Assembly: GCA_040752855.1 (NCBI GenBank)
Contig: JBFMHP010000002.1
Coordinates: 1 to 64,000 of the forward strand
DNA from: JBFMHP01 sp040752855
GTDB taxonomy: Bacteria > Pseudomonadota > Gammaproteobacteria > RBG-16-57-12
Direction of reading: 5' to 3'
DNA: 64,000 bases
Shown here: one piece after another, positions 1 through 6,398 of the stretch
Layout of the letters: every line of letters starts with the position of its first letter
How positions within the stretch are numbered: the first letter of the stretch is position 1
The notes under the pieces: generated by a model
What the model saw: the letters and a program-made list of their open reading frames with translations, nothing else
Told to the model about the DNA's origin: nothing
Database searches by the model: none
Program-made: the position numbers and the translations under genes

Positions 1-116
1 TGCACCCCATTCTGGAAATCAAGCCAGAACCACACGATCTGATCGACATCGATTGTAAAAGAGCTAACGAAAATTATTCGTTAATAAAGTTCGTTTGTGC
101 CTTGACAGCGGAGGCC

Positions 117-323
117 TCATAAGTGTTCGGTGTATTGGTCCATGAACATCTGGTGCAGGCTGTTGAACTGCGGACCGGTGACGTTCCAGTGGAAATTGTG
201 TGTCATCAAATACAGCGTGAAGCTGTCGGCAAGCAAGGCCGAGAGGCCTTGCGCGATCTTCGCGCGATCAGCGGCGGTAATGCCGATATCGATGGCGGGG
301 GTGGTGGTTTTTTTGGCATTCAT
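117..323 (-). pseudogene. dps: Truncated Dps (DNA-binding ferritin-like protein), N-terminal fragment
   Basis: Dps proteins coat DNA and oxidise Fe(II) with H2O2 in a 12-subunit cage; the family is usually about 150-200 residues. Only 68 codons are present. The fragment carries the first Dps helix and the ferroxidase motif THNFHWNVTGPQF, then runs to DQYTEHL and a TGA, where family members continue through three more helices. I read the 116 bases beyond the stop in all three frames and found no Dps-like continuation, so a simple frameshift does not explain the loss. The first half of the dimer-interface diiron site is kept, the second half and most of the fold are missing. It sits beside a ZIP transporter, a damaged catalase gene and oxyR, all peroxide or metal related. 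A fold from this fragment is unlikely. Confidence 0.8.
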
Positions 324-343
324 CGTCAGGTCTCCTCAAGTGT

Positions 344-1276
344 TTAACCAAGTGCCGTATCCAATATCATCATAACCGCGAAACCGGCCATCAGGCCGAG
401 CGTCGCCGAGGTCTGGTGTCCGTTGCGGTGGGTTTCCGGGATGACCTCGTGCGAGACGACAAAGATCATCGCCCCGGCCGCCAGCCCCAAGCCGATCGGG
501 TAGGCGAGTGCCAGCCCGCTGGAAAGACCGACTCCTATCAAGGCGCCCACCGGTTCCAGCGCGCCGCTGAGGACGGCGGTGAGCACGGAGAAACCCGGGG
601 TGTGACCGGCGCCGCGCAGCACCATGGCCACCGCCAATCCTTCCGGTATGTCCTGCAGGGCGATCGCGGTCGTCAGCGGAAACCCGACAGCCATGTCCGC
701 CTGCGAGAAGCTCACGCCAATGGCCATGCCTTCGGGAAGGTTGTGCAAGGCGATGGCCAGGACAAACAGCCAGATCCGGCTGCAGCGTTCGTGGCCCGGA
801 CCGCAGGGGCCGGTTTTTTCGTGTTCATGCGGGATGAACTCGTCGAGTCCGAGCATGAGCAGCACGCCCAGCGTCATGCCGATCACCACCACGCCGGCGG
901 CGAACGATTTGCCGCCGAGTATCTCCTCGGCGGCTTCGATGCCCGGCAGCAGCAGCGAGAAGGCGCTGGCGGCGAGCATCATCCCCGCTGCCAGGCCCAG
1001 CATGCTGTCCTCCACGCGCTGCGGCAGTCTGCGCACGACCAGCGCCGGCAATGCGCCCACTGCCGTTGCCGCGAACGCCGCCGCCCCGCCGCTCAATGCC
1101 AGGCGCAGGCCCGGACTGGCCTCGCCGGCGGCCAGCTGCACGATGCTCTGAAACAGCAAGGTCAGCACCGCCAGCAAGGCGATCCCCAAGCCCAGTGCCA
1201 CCAGGGCGTGCTGGCGGGCGTGGTCGCGCAGCAGGTTCCACCACGTCGTTTTGAATGTCGCGGCGCCGGAGTCCAT
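344..1276 (-). CDS. ZIP-family divalent metal transporter
   Basis: ZIP proteins carry Zn2+, Fe2+ or Mn2+ into the cytoplasm across the inner membrane. The 310-residue product has about eight hydrophobic segments and both signature helices: HNLPEGMAIG (TM4-like) and QDIPEGLAVA (TM5-like), whose His, Asn, Pro and Glu residues form the binuclear metal site. A charged His-bearing loop (about residues 150-165, HEHEK) lies between them. The layout with a long N-terminal half matches the GufA/ZupT-like bacterial subgroup rather than the short E. coli ZupT. It lies 20 bases upstream of the dps fragment and 3 bases downstream of the katA remnant on the same strand, so the three were probably one OxyR-linked operon. 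Which metal it carries cannot be read from sequence. Confidence 0.9.
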   Translation of the reverse strand: MDSGAATFKTTWWNLLRDHARQHALVALGLGIALLAVLTLLFQSIVQLAAGEASPGLRLALSGGAAAFAATAVGALPALVVRRLPQRVEDSMLGLAAGMMLAASAFSLLLPGIEAAEEILGGKSFAAGVVVIGMTLGVLLMLGLDEFIPHEHEKTGPCGPGHERCSRIWLFVLAIALHNLPEGMAIGVSFSQADMAVGFPLTTAIALQDIPEGLAVAMVLRGAGHTPGFSVLTAVLSGALEPVGALIGVGLSSGLALAYPIGLGLAAGAMIFVVSHEVIPETHRNGHQTSATLGLMAGFAVMMILDTALG

Positions 1277-1279
1277 GTT

Positions 1280-1921
1280 TCATCCCACCTCGCTAAGCGG
1301 GATGCCCAGCGCCTGGGCGACGCCCTTGCCATACGCAGGATCGGCCATCATGCAGTGGCGAATATGGCGCAACTGAATCTCGCGCGGCGCAGCGCCGATG
1401 GACCGGGCGGTGTTTTCAAACAACACCTGCTGCAAGTCCCAGTTGTTCTTGGCGCTGCGCATATTGGTGCGCGGATCGCGTTTGACCGCGTGCGCCAGAT
1501 CGGGGAACTTGAGCGGGTCGCGCAGAAAGAACACCGGCGTGTTGTTGCCGACGAGATCCCAGTTGCCCTCCTCGGTGTAGAACTTGACCGCGAAACCGCG
1601 GATGTCGCGTTCGGCATCGGCCGCGCCGCGTTCGCCGGCCACCGTCGAGAAGCGCACGAATAAATCGGTTTTCTTGCCCACCTGGGCGAAGATCTTGGCG
1701 CGGGTGTAGCGCGTGATGTCGTGAGTGACGGTGAAGGTGCCGTATGCGCCGCTGCCCTTGGCGTGCATGCGTCGTTCCGGTATTACCTCGCGGTCGAAGT
1801 GCGCGAGTTTTTCGAGAAACCACACATCCTGCAGCAGCATGGGGCCGCGCGGACCGGCCGTCATGACATTCTGGTTGTGGGCGACGGGGCAACCGGAACC
1901 GGTGGTGAGTTTCTTGCTCAT
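1280..1921 (-). pseudogene. katA: Catalase remnant with an in-frame internal deletion
   Basis: Monofunctional haem catalases (about 480-500 residues) split H2O2. This reading frame is 213 codons. Residues 1-161 match the catalase N terminus, including the distal His53 in RRMHAKGSGAYG, the RFSTVAGERGAAD stretch and the active-site Asn in VGNNTPVFF. At about residue 162 (near base 1437) the sequence jumps to the family's extreme C terminus (LFENTARS...REIQLRHIRHC...ADPAYGKGVAQALG). Roughly 280 residues are missing, including the proximal haem-ligating Tyr. The two halves are joined in frame with no stop, so a protein may still be made, but it cannot hold haem in the normal way. Divergent from intact oxyR. 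A collapsed or chimeric assembly is the alternative explanation. Confidence 0.85.
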
Positions 1922-2190
1922 TTGGGTACTCCTTGCTCGGTGGTCGGGGGTTGAGTCGATGACACGTGGATCGTGTTATGCGACGGACCATCATTGCCGC
2001 GGCGCAGGCATTGTGCATCTGACGCAATACCGACCGAACCGCTCTTTCAGTATCGGTCGCAGACCGCATCATGGCAATGGGCGATGCCGGCGCTATAACA
2101 AGTACCATTCGACACTGCGGCTCGTGATTTATCCAATGAATAAAATTTAGATTTATAATCGGAAAAATCGATAAACAGGATTGCCCAGCC
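1922..2190. promoter_or_regulatory. Divergent katA / oxyR intergenic region
   Basis: This 269-base spacer separates the divergently transcribed katA remnant and oxyR, the usual layout for OxyR-controlled peroxide genes. The half nearest oxyR is AT-rich (about 2125-2180) and contains candidate -10 sequences, for example TATAAT-like TTATAAT at about 2153. No unambiguous OxyR tetramer site (four ATAG-type elements) was identified by eye. Confidence 0.45.
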
Positions 2191-3183
2191 ATGAAAGCCT
2201 TGCCGTCGCTCAAACAATTGCGCTACCTGGTGGCGTTGTCCGAGACGCGCAACTTCACCCGCGCCGCGGAGTCCTGTTTCATTACGCAATCGACGCTGAG
2301 CGCCGCCCTGAAGGAATTGGAAGAGGTGCTCGGCGTGCCCCTCGTCGAGCGGGACAGGCAATCCGTGCTGATAACACCGATCGGGCAAGAAGTGGTCAAA
2401 CGGGTGCGCGAGATATTGGCGGCGGCCCAGGATTTGGTCGAAGTCGCCGCCGGCGAGGCCGCGCCGATGAAGGGTCTGCTGCGCCTCGGGGTCATCCCGA
2501 CCATCGCCCCTTTCCTGTTGCCGCGATGCGTTCATCGCGCGGCCGAGCGCTACCCGGCGTTGCGGTTGGCCCTGCGGGAAGACCTCACCGCGAATCTGCT
2601 GGCGCAACTGAAAGACGGACAACTCGATTTCGCCCTGATCGCCTTGCCCTATGACACCGGGAATCTGTTGACGGAGGCGCTTTTTGATGACCTCCTCTGG
2701 CTCGTGGCGCGCAAAGGGGACGCGGAAGTGAAAGCAAGCACCATCTACATCACGCCCGCGCTCGCCGACCGGCTCTTGCTCCTGGAAGAGGGACACTGCT
2801 TGCGCGAGCACGCGCTGCATGCCTGCGGCGTCTCGCCGCGCCGCGCCGAGGGTTTGGAGGCCACCAGCTTGTTGACCCTGGTGCAAATGATCGAGTCCGG
2901 CCTCGGCGTCGGCTTGGTTCCGGAGATGGCGGTCCATGCCGGGCTGATCGCAAGTCCGAATCTGATTGCGCGCCCCCTGTCCCGGCCCGGCCCCAAGCGC
3001 ACGATCGCCCTGGTGGCGCGGCCTTCCACCGTGCGCCTGGCGGACTTCCGGTTGCTGGCCGAGGTGATAAAACAGTCCGCACCGCGAAAACAACCTCCCA
3101 CCACTCCTGGCGCCGCGGTGAGGCATCGCCGGGCAGTCACTGCACCGGCGCCCGGCGGAAGGGGGAAAAGGCCCAAGTCGTAA
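2191..3183 (+). CDS. oxyR: OxyR, peroxide-sensing LysR-type regulator
   Basis: OxyR senses H2O2 by forming a disulfide and activates catalase, Dps and related genes. The 330-residue product starts with a LysR winged helix-turn-helix (about residues 6-65, FTRAAESCFITQSTLSAALKE) followed by the periplasmic-binding-like sensor domain. The two redox cysteines are Cys203 and Cys212 in GHCLREHALHACG, matching the C199/C208 spacing of E. coli OxyR, which separates it from other LysR proteins. A basic, Pro-rich C-terminal tail of about 30 residues (from about 298) is longer than usual. The regulator looks intact although its two obvious targets next door, katA and dps, are both broken. The ATG at 2191 places the HTH at the normal distance from the N terminus. 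Confidence 0.95.
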   Translation: MKALPSLKQLRYLVALSETRNFTRAAESCFITQSTLSAALKELEEVLGVPLVERDRQSVLITPIGQEVVKRVREILAAAQDLVEVAAGEAAPMKGLLRLGVIPTIAPFLLPRCVHRAAERYPALRLALREDLTANLLAQLKDGQLDFALIALPYDTGNLLTEALFDDLLWLVARKGDAEVKASTIYITPALADRLLLLEEGHCLREHALHACGVSPRRAEGLEATSLLTLVQMIESGLGVGLVPEMAVHAGLIASPNLIARPLSRPGPKRTIALVARPSTVRLADFRLLAEVIKQSAPRKQPPTTPGAAVRHRRAVTAPAPGGRGKRPKS

Positions 3184-3500
3184 CAACAGTTACTGTGTGC
3201 AGCCCAAATGCGAGTACACCGGAGCAAGGCGCCTTCGTGTACTCATCGCGAATGTTTATGGTTCGCAGCTTTTTTATGCGGCAGACATCCCGTTAAGTAT
3301 TCTAGGCGACACGATTCTTTTGCCGTACGATCTGTAAATATCTTGGCAGCGTTTCAGAGTAAAACGGAGATATATACCGTGTATATTAACAACTGCATAA
3401 TGTTCGTCCTGCCTTCGGTTCCACCCGGCTCGCTAACGCTCGCGGTTTATGCAAAACGTTGTCAGGGGGTTATTCTGCGGCCTCATTGCCGGTAAAGACC
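3184..3500. other. Intergenic region with hairpins after oxyR
   Basis: No gene is seen in these 317 bases. A perfect 8-bp inverted repeat GAGTACAC / GTGTACTC at about 3211-3244 could fold after oxyR but has no T-tract, so it is not a clear terminator. The stretch 3300-3400 is AT-rich compared with its surroundings. The palindrome at 3386-3466 is listed separately. Confidence 0.5.
3386..3466. repeat. attC-like imperfect palindrome
   Basis: The ends pair as ACAAC-TGCATAA against TTATGC-AAAAC-GTTGT, that is, long arms with a few unpaired bases on one side, enclosing a second GCTCGCTAACGCTCGC-type hairpin. Long hairpins with unpaired bases, starting near TTAACAAC and ending near GTTGTC, resemble integron attC sites of the VCR kind. 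The canonical GTTRRRY core is not clean. It lies just before an orphan membrane-protein gene whose far side (about 4296-4320, TAATAAGGCGTTCG) also looks attC-like. Confidence 0.3.
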
Positions 3501-4283
3501 GTGCGCCTTCACCATCGGTTCCAAGCAATCAACCGCTTACGCTGGAGACTTGAGCGCGACGGTTTTCCGCGACTCCAGATGCTTCTCATCGTCGCGATTA
3601 CCGGTGCTGCCGGGTTTCTCGCCTCCTACTGGCTGCTGCAAGCAGGGCTCACGGAAATGTGGGTTCGCTATCTATGCGCGTTTGGCGTTGCCTATCTGGT
3701 GTTTCTTTTCCTGCTATGGCTATGGTTAAGAACTTCCGCGGAAGACTATACAGACGTTCCTGACTTATCGGGTCTCCCGCCATCGTCGGGCCGAAGTGGC
3801 GACATAGCCCCGGGCTATGGTGGAAAAGGCGGCAATTTCGGCGGTGGAGGAGCAAGCGGTTCATATGATGGACCAATGTCCACAACTAACGCTTTCGATA
3901 ACACAGCCACTTCCACTACCTTGGATAGCAGAGGCGCCGTTGGTGATGCTCTCGGGGCTGCCGCTAACGCCGAGGAGTTTGCCATTCCGCTGGTCGTTTT
4001 AGTGTTGCTGGGGGCCCTACTCTTTTCGTCCTTCTTCGTCATCTACGCTGCCCCCGGATTCTTTGCAGAGCTGCTGCTTGACGGCGTGCTCGCTGCTACC
4101 CTGTATCGTCGGCTGCGAAAACTTGAAACCAGGCACTGGCTTGAAACCGCCGTGCGCCGAACGGCAATTCCCTTCTTGGCCACTGCTTTAATCGTCGCGA
4201 TCTCTGGTTGGGGTATGAAACTTTACGCCCCGGAAGCTCATTCCATCGGTGATGTGATAGCCCATGCAAAACAAATTCGCTAG
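3501..4283 (+). CDS. Hypothetical membrane protein with a glycine-rich loop
   Basis: Not recognised. From the GTG at 3501 the product is 260 residues: a basic N terminus (HHRF...RLRWRLERDGFPR), two hydrophobic helices (about residues 27-45 and 55-75, the second ending WLWLR), a low-complexity Gly/Ser loop (GYGGKGGNFGGGG), a Thr/Ser-rich stretch, then two or three more hydrophobic segments (about 170-235). The frame extends to a TTG at 3459 but the earlier part overlaps the palindrome, so the later start is preferred. No homologous neighbour on either side suggests a role, and G+C looks lower than in the adjacent genes. Together with the flanking attC-like sequence this hints at a single mobile gene cassette, though such proteins also occur as ordinary chromosomal genes. 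Confidence 0.55.
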   Translation: MRLHHRFQAINRLRWRLERDGFPRLQMLLIVAITGAAGFLASYWLLQAGLTEMWVRYLCAFGVAYLVFLFLLWLWLRTSAEDYTDVPDLSGLPPSSGRSGDIAPGYGGKGGNFGGGGASGSYDGPMSTTNAFDNTATSTTLDSRGAVGDALGAAANAEEFAIPLVVLVLLGALLFSSFFVIYAAPGFFAELLLDGVLAATLYRRLRKLETRHWLETAVRRTAIPFLATALIVAISGWGMKLYAPEAHSIGDVIAHAKQIR

Positions 4284-4384
4284 CCACCTAGCGGCTAATA
4301 AGGCGTTCGAATGGGAGCCAAAAGCGTCGCGTGATCTGCGCAAAAAAAATAAATCGGTTACCTTTTTCGGACCAGCACGCTGGC

Positions 4385-4390
4385 TATAAT
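4385..4390 (+). promoter_or_regulatory. Candidate -10 box of the Mn riboswitch transcript
   Basis: A consensus TATAAT lies about 45 bases before the conserved riboswitch core and is preceded by an AT-rich tract (about 4340-4370). No perfect TTGACA is seen at 17 bases, so the -35 is weak or replaced. Confidence 0.5.
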
Positions 4391-4424
4391 GCATTGGACT
4401 TCCCGGTTGGAGACTGCTAACCTG

Positions 4425-4575
4425 CGCGTCGTCATTGGGGAGTAGCCGCCCTTCAGTGCATGAAGGGGCTGCCGTCAACATACTTGGCCCTCACGGCCAT
4501 GGCGTCAGCAGATATTCCTGGCAAGACCTTTGACCACACCACCCTTGCGTTGGCCGGGAGGGGGTGTGGTCATCG
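4425..4575 (+). ncRNA. yybP-ykoY manganese riboswitch
   Basis: The leader contains the two invariant blocks of this class in order and at normal spacing: TTGGGGAGTAGCC (4435-4447) and CCGTCAACATACTTGG (about 4472-4487), separated by a hairpin GCCCTTCAG...TGAAGGGGC. After them comes GGCAAGACCTTTG (about 4522-4534), the 3' closing strand also seen in the E. coli alx leader, then a strong hairpin ACCACACCACCC...GGGGGTGTGGT (about 4535-4570) ending shortly before the ribosome-binding site AGGAG at 4590-4594. The class binds Mn2+ and raises expression of Mn efflux genes. The downstream gene is exactly such a protein, which makes the assignment strong although no covariance model was run. Confidence 0.88.
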
Positions 4576-4601
4576 GTGTAGCACCGGCCAGGAGTTTGCA
4601 A

Positions 4602-5165
4602 ATGGAAGCACTTCTCATCTCCACCGGCATCGTCTCGCTTGCTGAAATCGGCGATAAGACTCAGCTGCTCGCGTTTATCTTGGCAGCCAAATTTCGCAAG
4701 CCGATCCCCATCATCCTTGCCATCTTGGTTGCCACCATCGCCAACCATGCTGGTGCCGGGGCGCTCGGAAGTTGGATCACCTCACTGGTAAGCGCCGAGG
4801 CGCTGCGGTGGATTCTGGGCATTTCCTTCATCGCCATGGCTGTCTGGATCATGATTCCGGACAAGTTTGATGAAGGCGATGCCAAGCTCGCCCGCTTCGG
4901 CGTCTTCACCACCACCCTCATTGCCTTCTTTCTTGCCGAGATGGGCGACAAAACCCAGATTGCCACCATCGCCCTCGCTGCCCAGTATCAGGAAATCATC
5001 GCCGTTGTGGTGGGTACGACGCTTGGTATGATGATCGCCAATGTCCCTGCTGTGCTGCTCGGCGATAAGGTTGCCCATAGATTTCCGGTGCGGCTCGTGC
5101 ATGGGATCGCCGCGCTGATTTTTGTGGTGCTGGGAATAATGGTGCTGTTGGGATTGGGAAGTTAA
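4602..5165 (+). CDS. mneA: UPF0016 / TMEM165-GDT1 family Mn2+ exporter
   Basis: Members of this family (GDT1, TMEM165, bacterial MneA) move Mn2+ or Ca2+ out of the cytoplasm. The 187-residue protein contains both copies of the family signature E-x-G-D-K-T: AEIGDKTQLLA near residue 15 and AEMGDKTQIATIA near residue 112, within a twofold internal repeat of three helices each joined by a charged loop (PDKFDEGDAK). The acidic residues of the two motifs form the cation site. The ATG at 4602 is preceded by AGGAG seven bases upstream; an in-frame start further upstream would lie inside the riboswitch. Control by the Mn2+ riboswitch immediately upstream supports Mn2+ as the substrate. The gene ends at 5165, 132 bases from the convergent chpC. 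Confidence 0.92.
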   Translation: MEALLISTGIVSLAEIGDKTQLLAFILAAKFRKPIPIILAILVATIANHAGAGALGSWITSLVSAEALRWILGISFIAMAVWIMIPDKFDEGDAKLARFGVFTTTLIAFFLAEMGDKTQIATIALAAQYQEIIAVVVGTTLGMMIANVPAVLLGDKVAHRFPVRLVHGIAALIFVVLGIMVLLGLGS

Positions 5166-5297
5166 ATGACGCCAGGTGCATCGACTTGCATCATACGTCA
5201 AGCAAAGGCGCCCGGGTTAAACGGCGGCGGTGTGCCAGCGTGCAGAATGACGCGAATCAGTGACAACAAGAGGCTTGGGATCAATAGCAGCGCCAGG

Positions 5298-5753
5298 TCA
5301 GTGATAATGCGGCTCGATCATGGACTGCAGTTTCAGCAAATCGGGGATGCTGATGATCTGCTCCCGGAACAGCACGCGGCGGCAGAGGGCGTCGTGGGGT
5401 TCATTTTCGTCGCAGAAGGACAGCTCGCCTTCGGACATGCGCTGCAGATGCGGGATGCCTTGGGCGACGATGCCGTAGAAAGGCAGGGCGGATTTTTTGT
5501 CCAGGGTGTTGAAGATGACGATGCGGCTTTCGCGGGTGGGTGTTGTGCGCGGTTGCCCGTTGAGGAGTTCCCACGAGATGATGGGGACGGTGCGCCCGCG
5601 CCAGTCGATGGTGCCCAGGAACCATTCCGGCATGCCGGAAAGCGGCGCGGGTTCCAGGTAAGAAATGACTTCGGCGACCGCCGTGTTGGGGAGGATGATG
5701 GTTTCCTCGCTCAGCGGTATCAATTGGGTCTGAACATAGAGGTTCTTGATCAT
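5298..5753 (-). CDS. chpC: ChpC, CheW-like adaptor of the Pil-Chp system
   Basis: CheW-domain proteins couple chemoreceptors to the histidine kinase. The 151-residue product from ATG 5753 is essentially one CheW domain: a start VQTQLIPLSEETIILPNTAVAEVI, the central GTIDWRGRTVPIISWELL (the GxxxxRGxxxPVxxL signature of CheW) and a C-terminal strand region. Its start codon overlaps the chpB stop as ATGA, showing translational coupling, and it is the last gene of the pilG...chpC operon, exactly where ChpC lies in Pseudomonas. ChpC is the second CheW of this pathway beside PilI and is thought to link further receptors. A longer frame back to 5828 exists but would overlap chpB by 79 bases without a better start. 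Confidence 0.88.
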   Translation of the reverse strand: MIKNLYVQTQLIPLSEETIILPNTAVAEVISYLEPAPLSGMPEWFLGTIDWRGRTVPIISWELLNGQPRTTPTRESRIVIFNTLDKKSALPFYGIVAQGIPHLQRMSEGELSFCDENEPHDALCRRVLFREQIISIPDLLKLQSMIEPHYH

Positions 5754-6385
5754 GCGCCTGATGTACCTGTTTGGGTTGATGAGGCCGCGCCGCTGTTGAC
5801 AGACTGAAGCGCGCGGGCACGCAGCCAATGCTCCAGATGCGACGACAATTGGGCGGCCAGTTGTTCGGGATTGCCGCTGAAGCTCACGGTGCCGGTTTCG
5901 CGGGCGGACTCCGGCATGCTGCTGATGACGCAGCTCTGCTTGGATTGCGCCCAGACGAGGCCGTTGCGGGCGTGCAGATATTCACAGCCCTTGATCCCGT
6001 CGTTGCCCATGCCGCTGAAGATGATGGCGCCGCAGCGGTCGCGATAATGTTCGGCAACGCAGGTGATCACTCCGTCAATGGAGGGATGGTAATACGAACT
6101 GCCGATGCTCGGATGCAGCGTGATGATGCCATGCGGGCTGAACTTGATTTGCTTGTCTACCGGCGCCAGCACCAGTGTGCCGGGTTCGAGTACGGTGCCA
6201 TCTTTTAGCGGCACCACGCGATATGCCGAGCAGCGGTCGAGTTGGCTGGCGAGGATCGGCAAGTCTTTGCTGTAAATGTGCTGCGCCAGGATGAAACAGA
6301 CCGGCAGGCCGCCCGGCATCTTGGCCAGAAACCGCTTGATGGCCTGCGGTCCGCCCATCGAGGCGCCGAGCACCCAGACCTGCAT
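5750..6385 (-). CDS. chpB: ChpB, CheB-type receptor methylesterase
   Basis: ChpB removes methyl groups from glutamates of the PilJ receptor, opposing PilK. The 211-residue protein holds only the CheB catalytic domain; there is no N-terminal receiver domain as in enteric CheB, which is usual for ChpB. The catalytic triad is visible: Ser in GASMGGPQAI near residue 10, His in AQHIYS near residue 36, Asp in FSGMGNDG near residue 135. The ATG at 6385 lies 14 bases after the chpA stop; an upstream ATG at 6421 would overlap chpA. A Ser/Thr-rich tail closes the protein. Its last bases overlap chpC. Without a receiver, activity is probably controlled by docking on ChpA. Confidence 0.9.
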   Translation of the reverse strand: MQVWVLGASMGGPQAIKRFLAKMPGGLPVCFILAQHIYSKDLPILASQLDRCSAYRVVPLKDGTVLEPGTLVLAPVDKQIKFSPHGIITLHPSIGSSYYHPSIDGVITCVAEHYRDRCGAIIFSGMGNDGIKGCEYLHARNGLVWAQSKQSCVISSMPESARETGTVSFSGNPEQLAAQLSSHLEHWLRARALQSVNSGAASSTQTGTSGA

Positions 6386-6398
6386 GTTGTCGCGCGGT

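Noticed and set aside
65..83. Terminator for dps (TAACGAA-AATTA-TTCGTTA palindrome)
   Set aside because: AT-rich short palindrome with no T-tract on the minus strand; not convincing.
2047..3186. Minus-strand frame of 379 codons opposite oxyR
   Set aside because: Antisense to intact oxyR; no motif.
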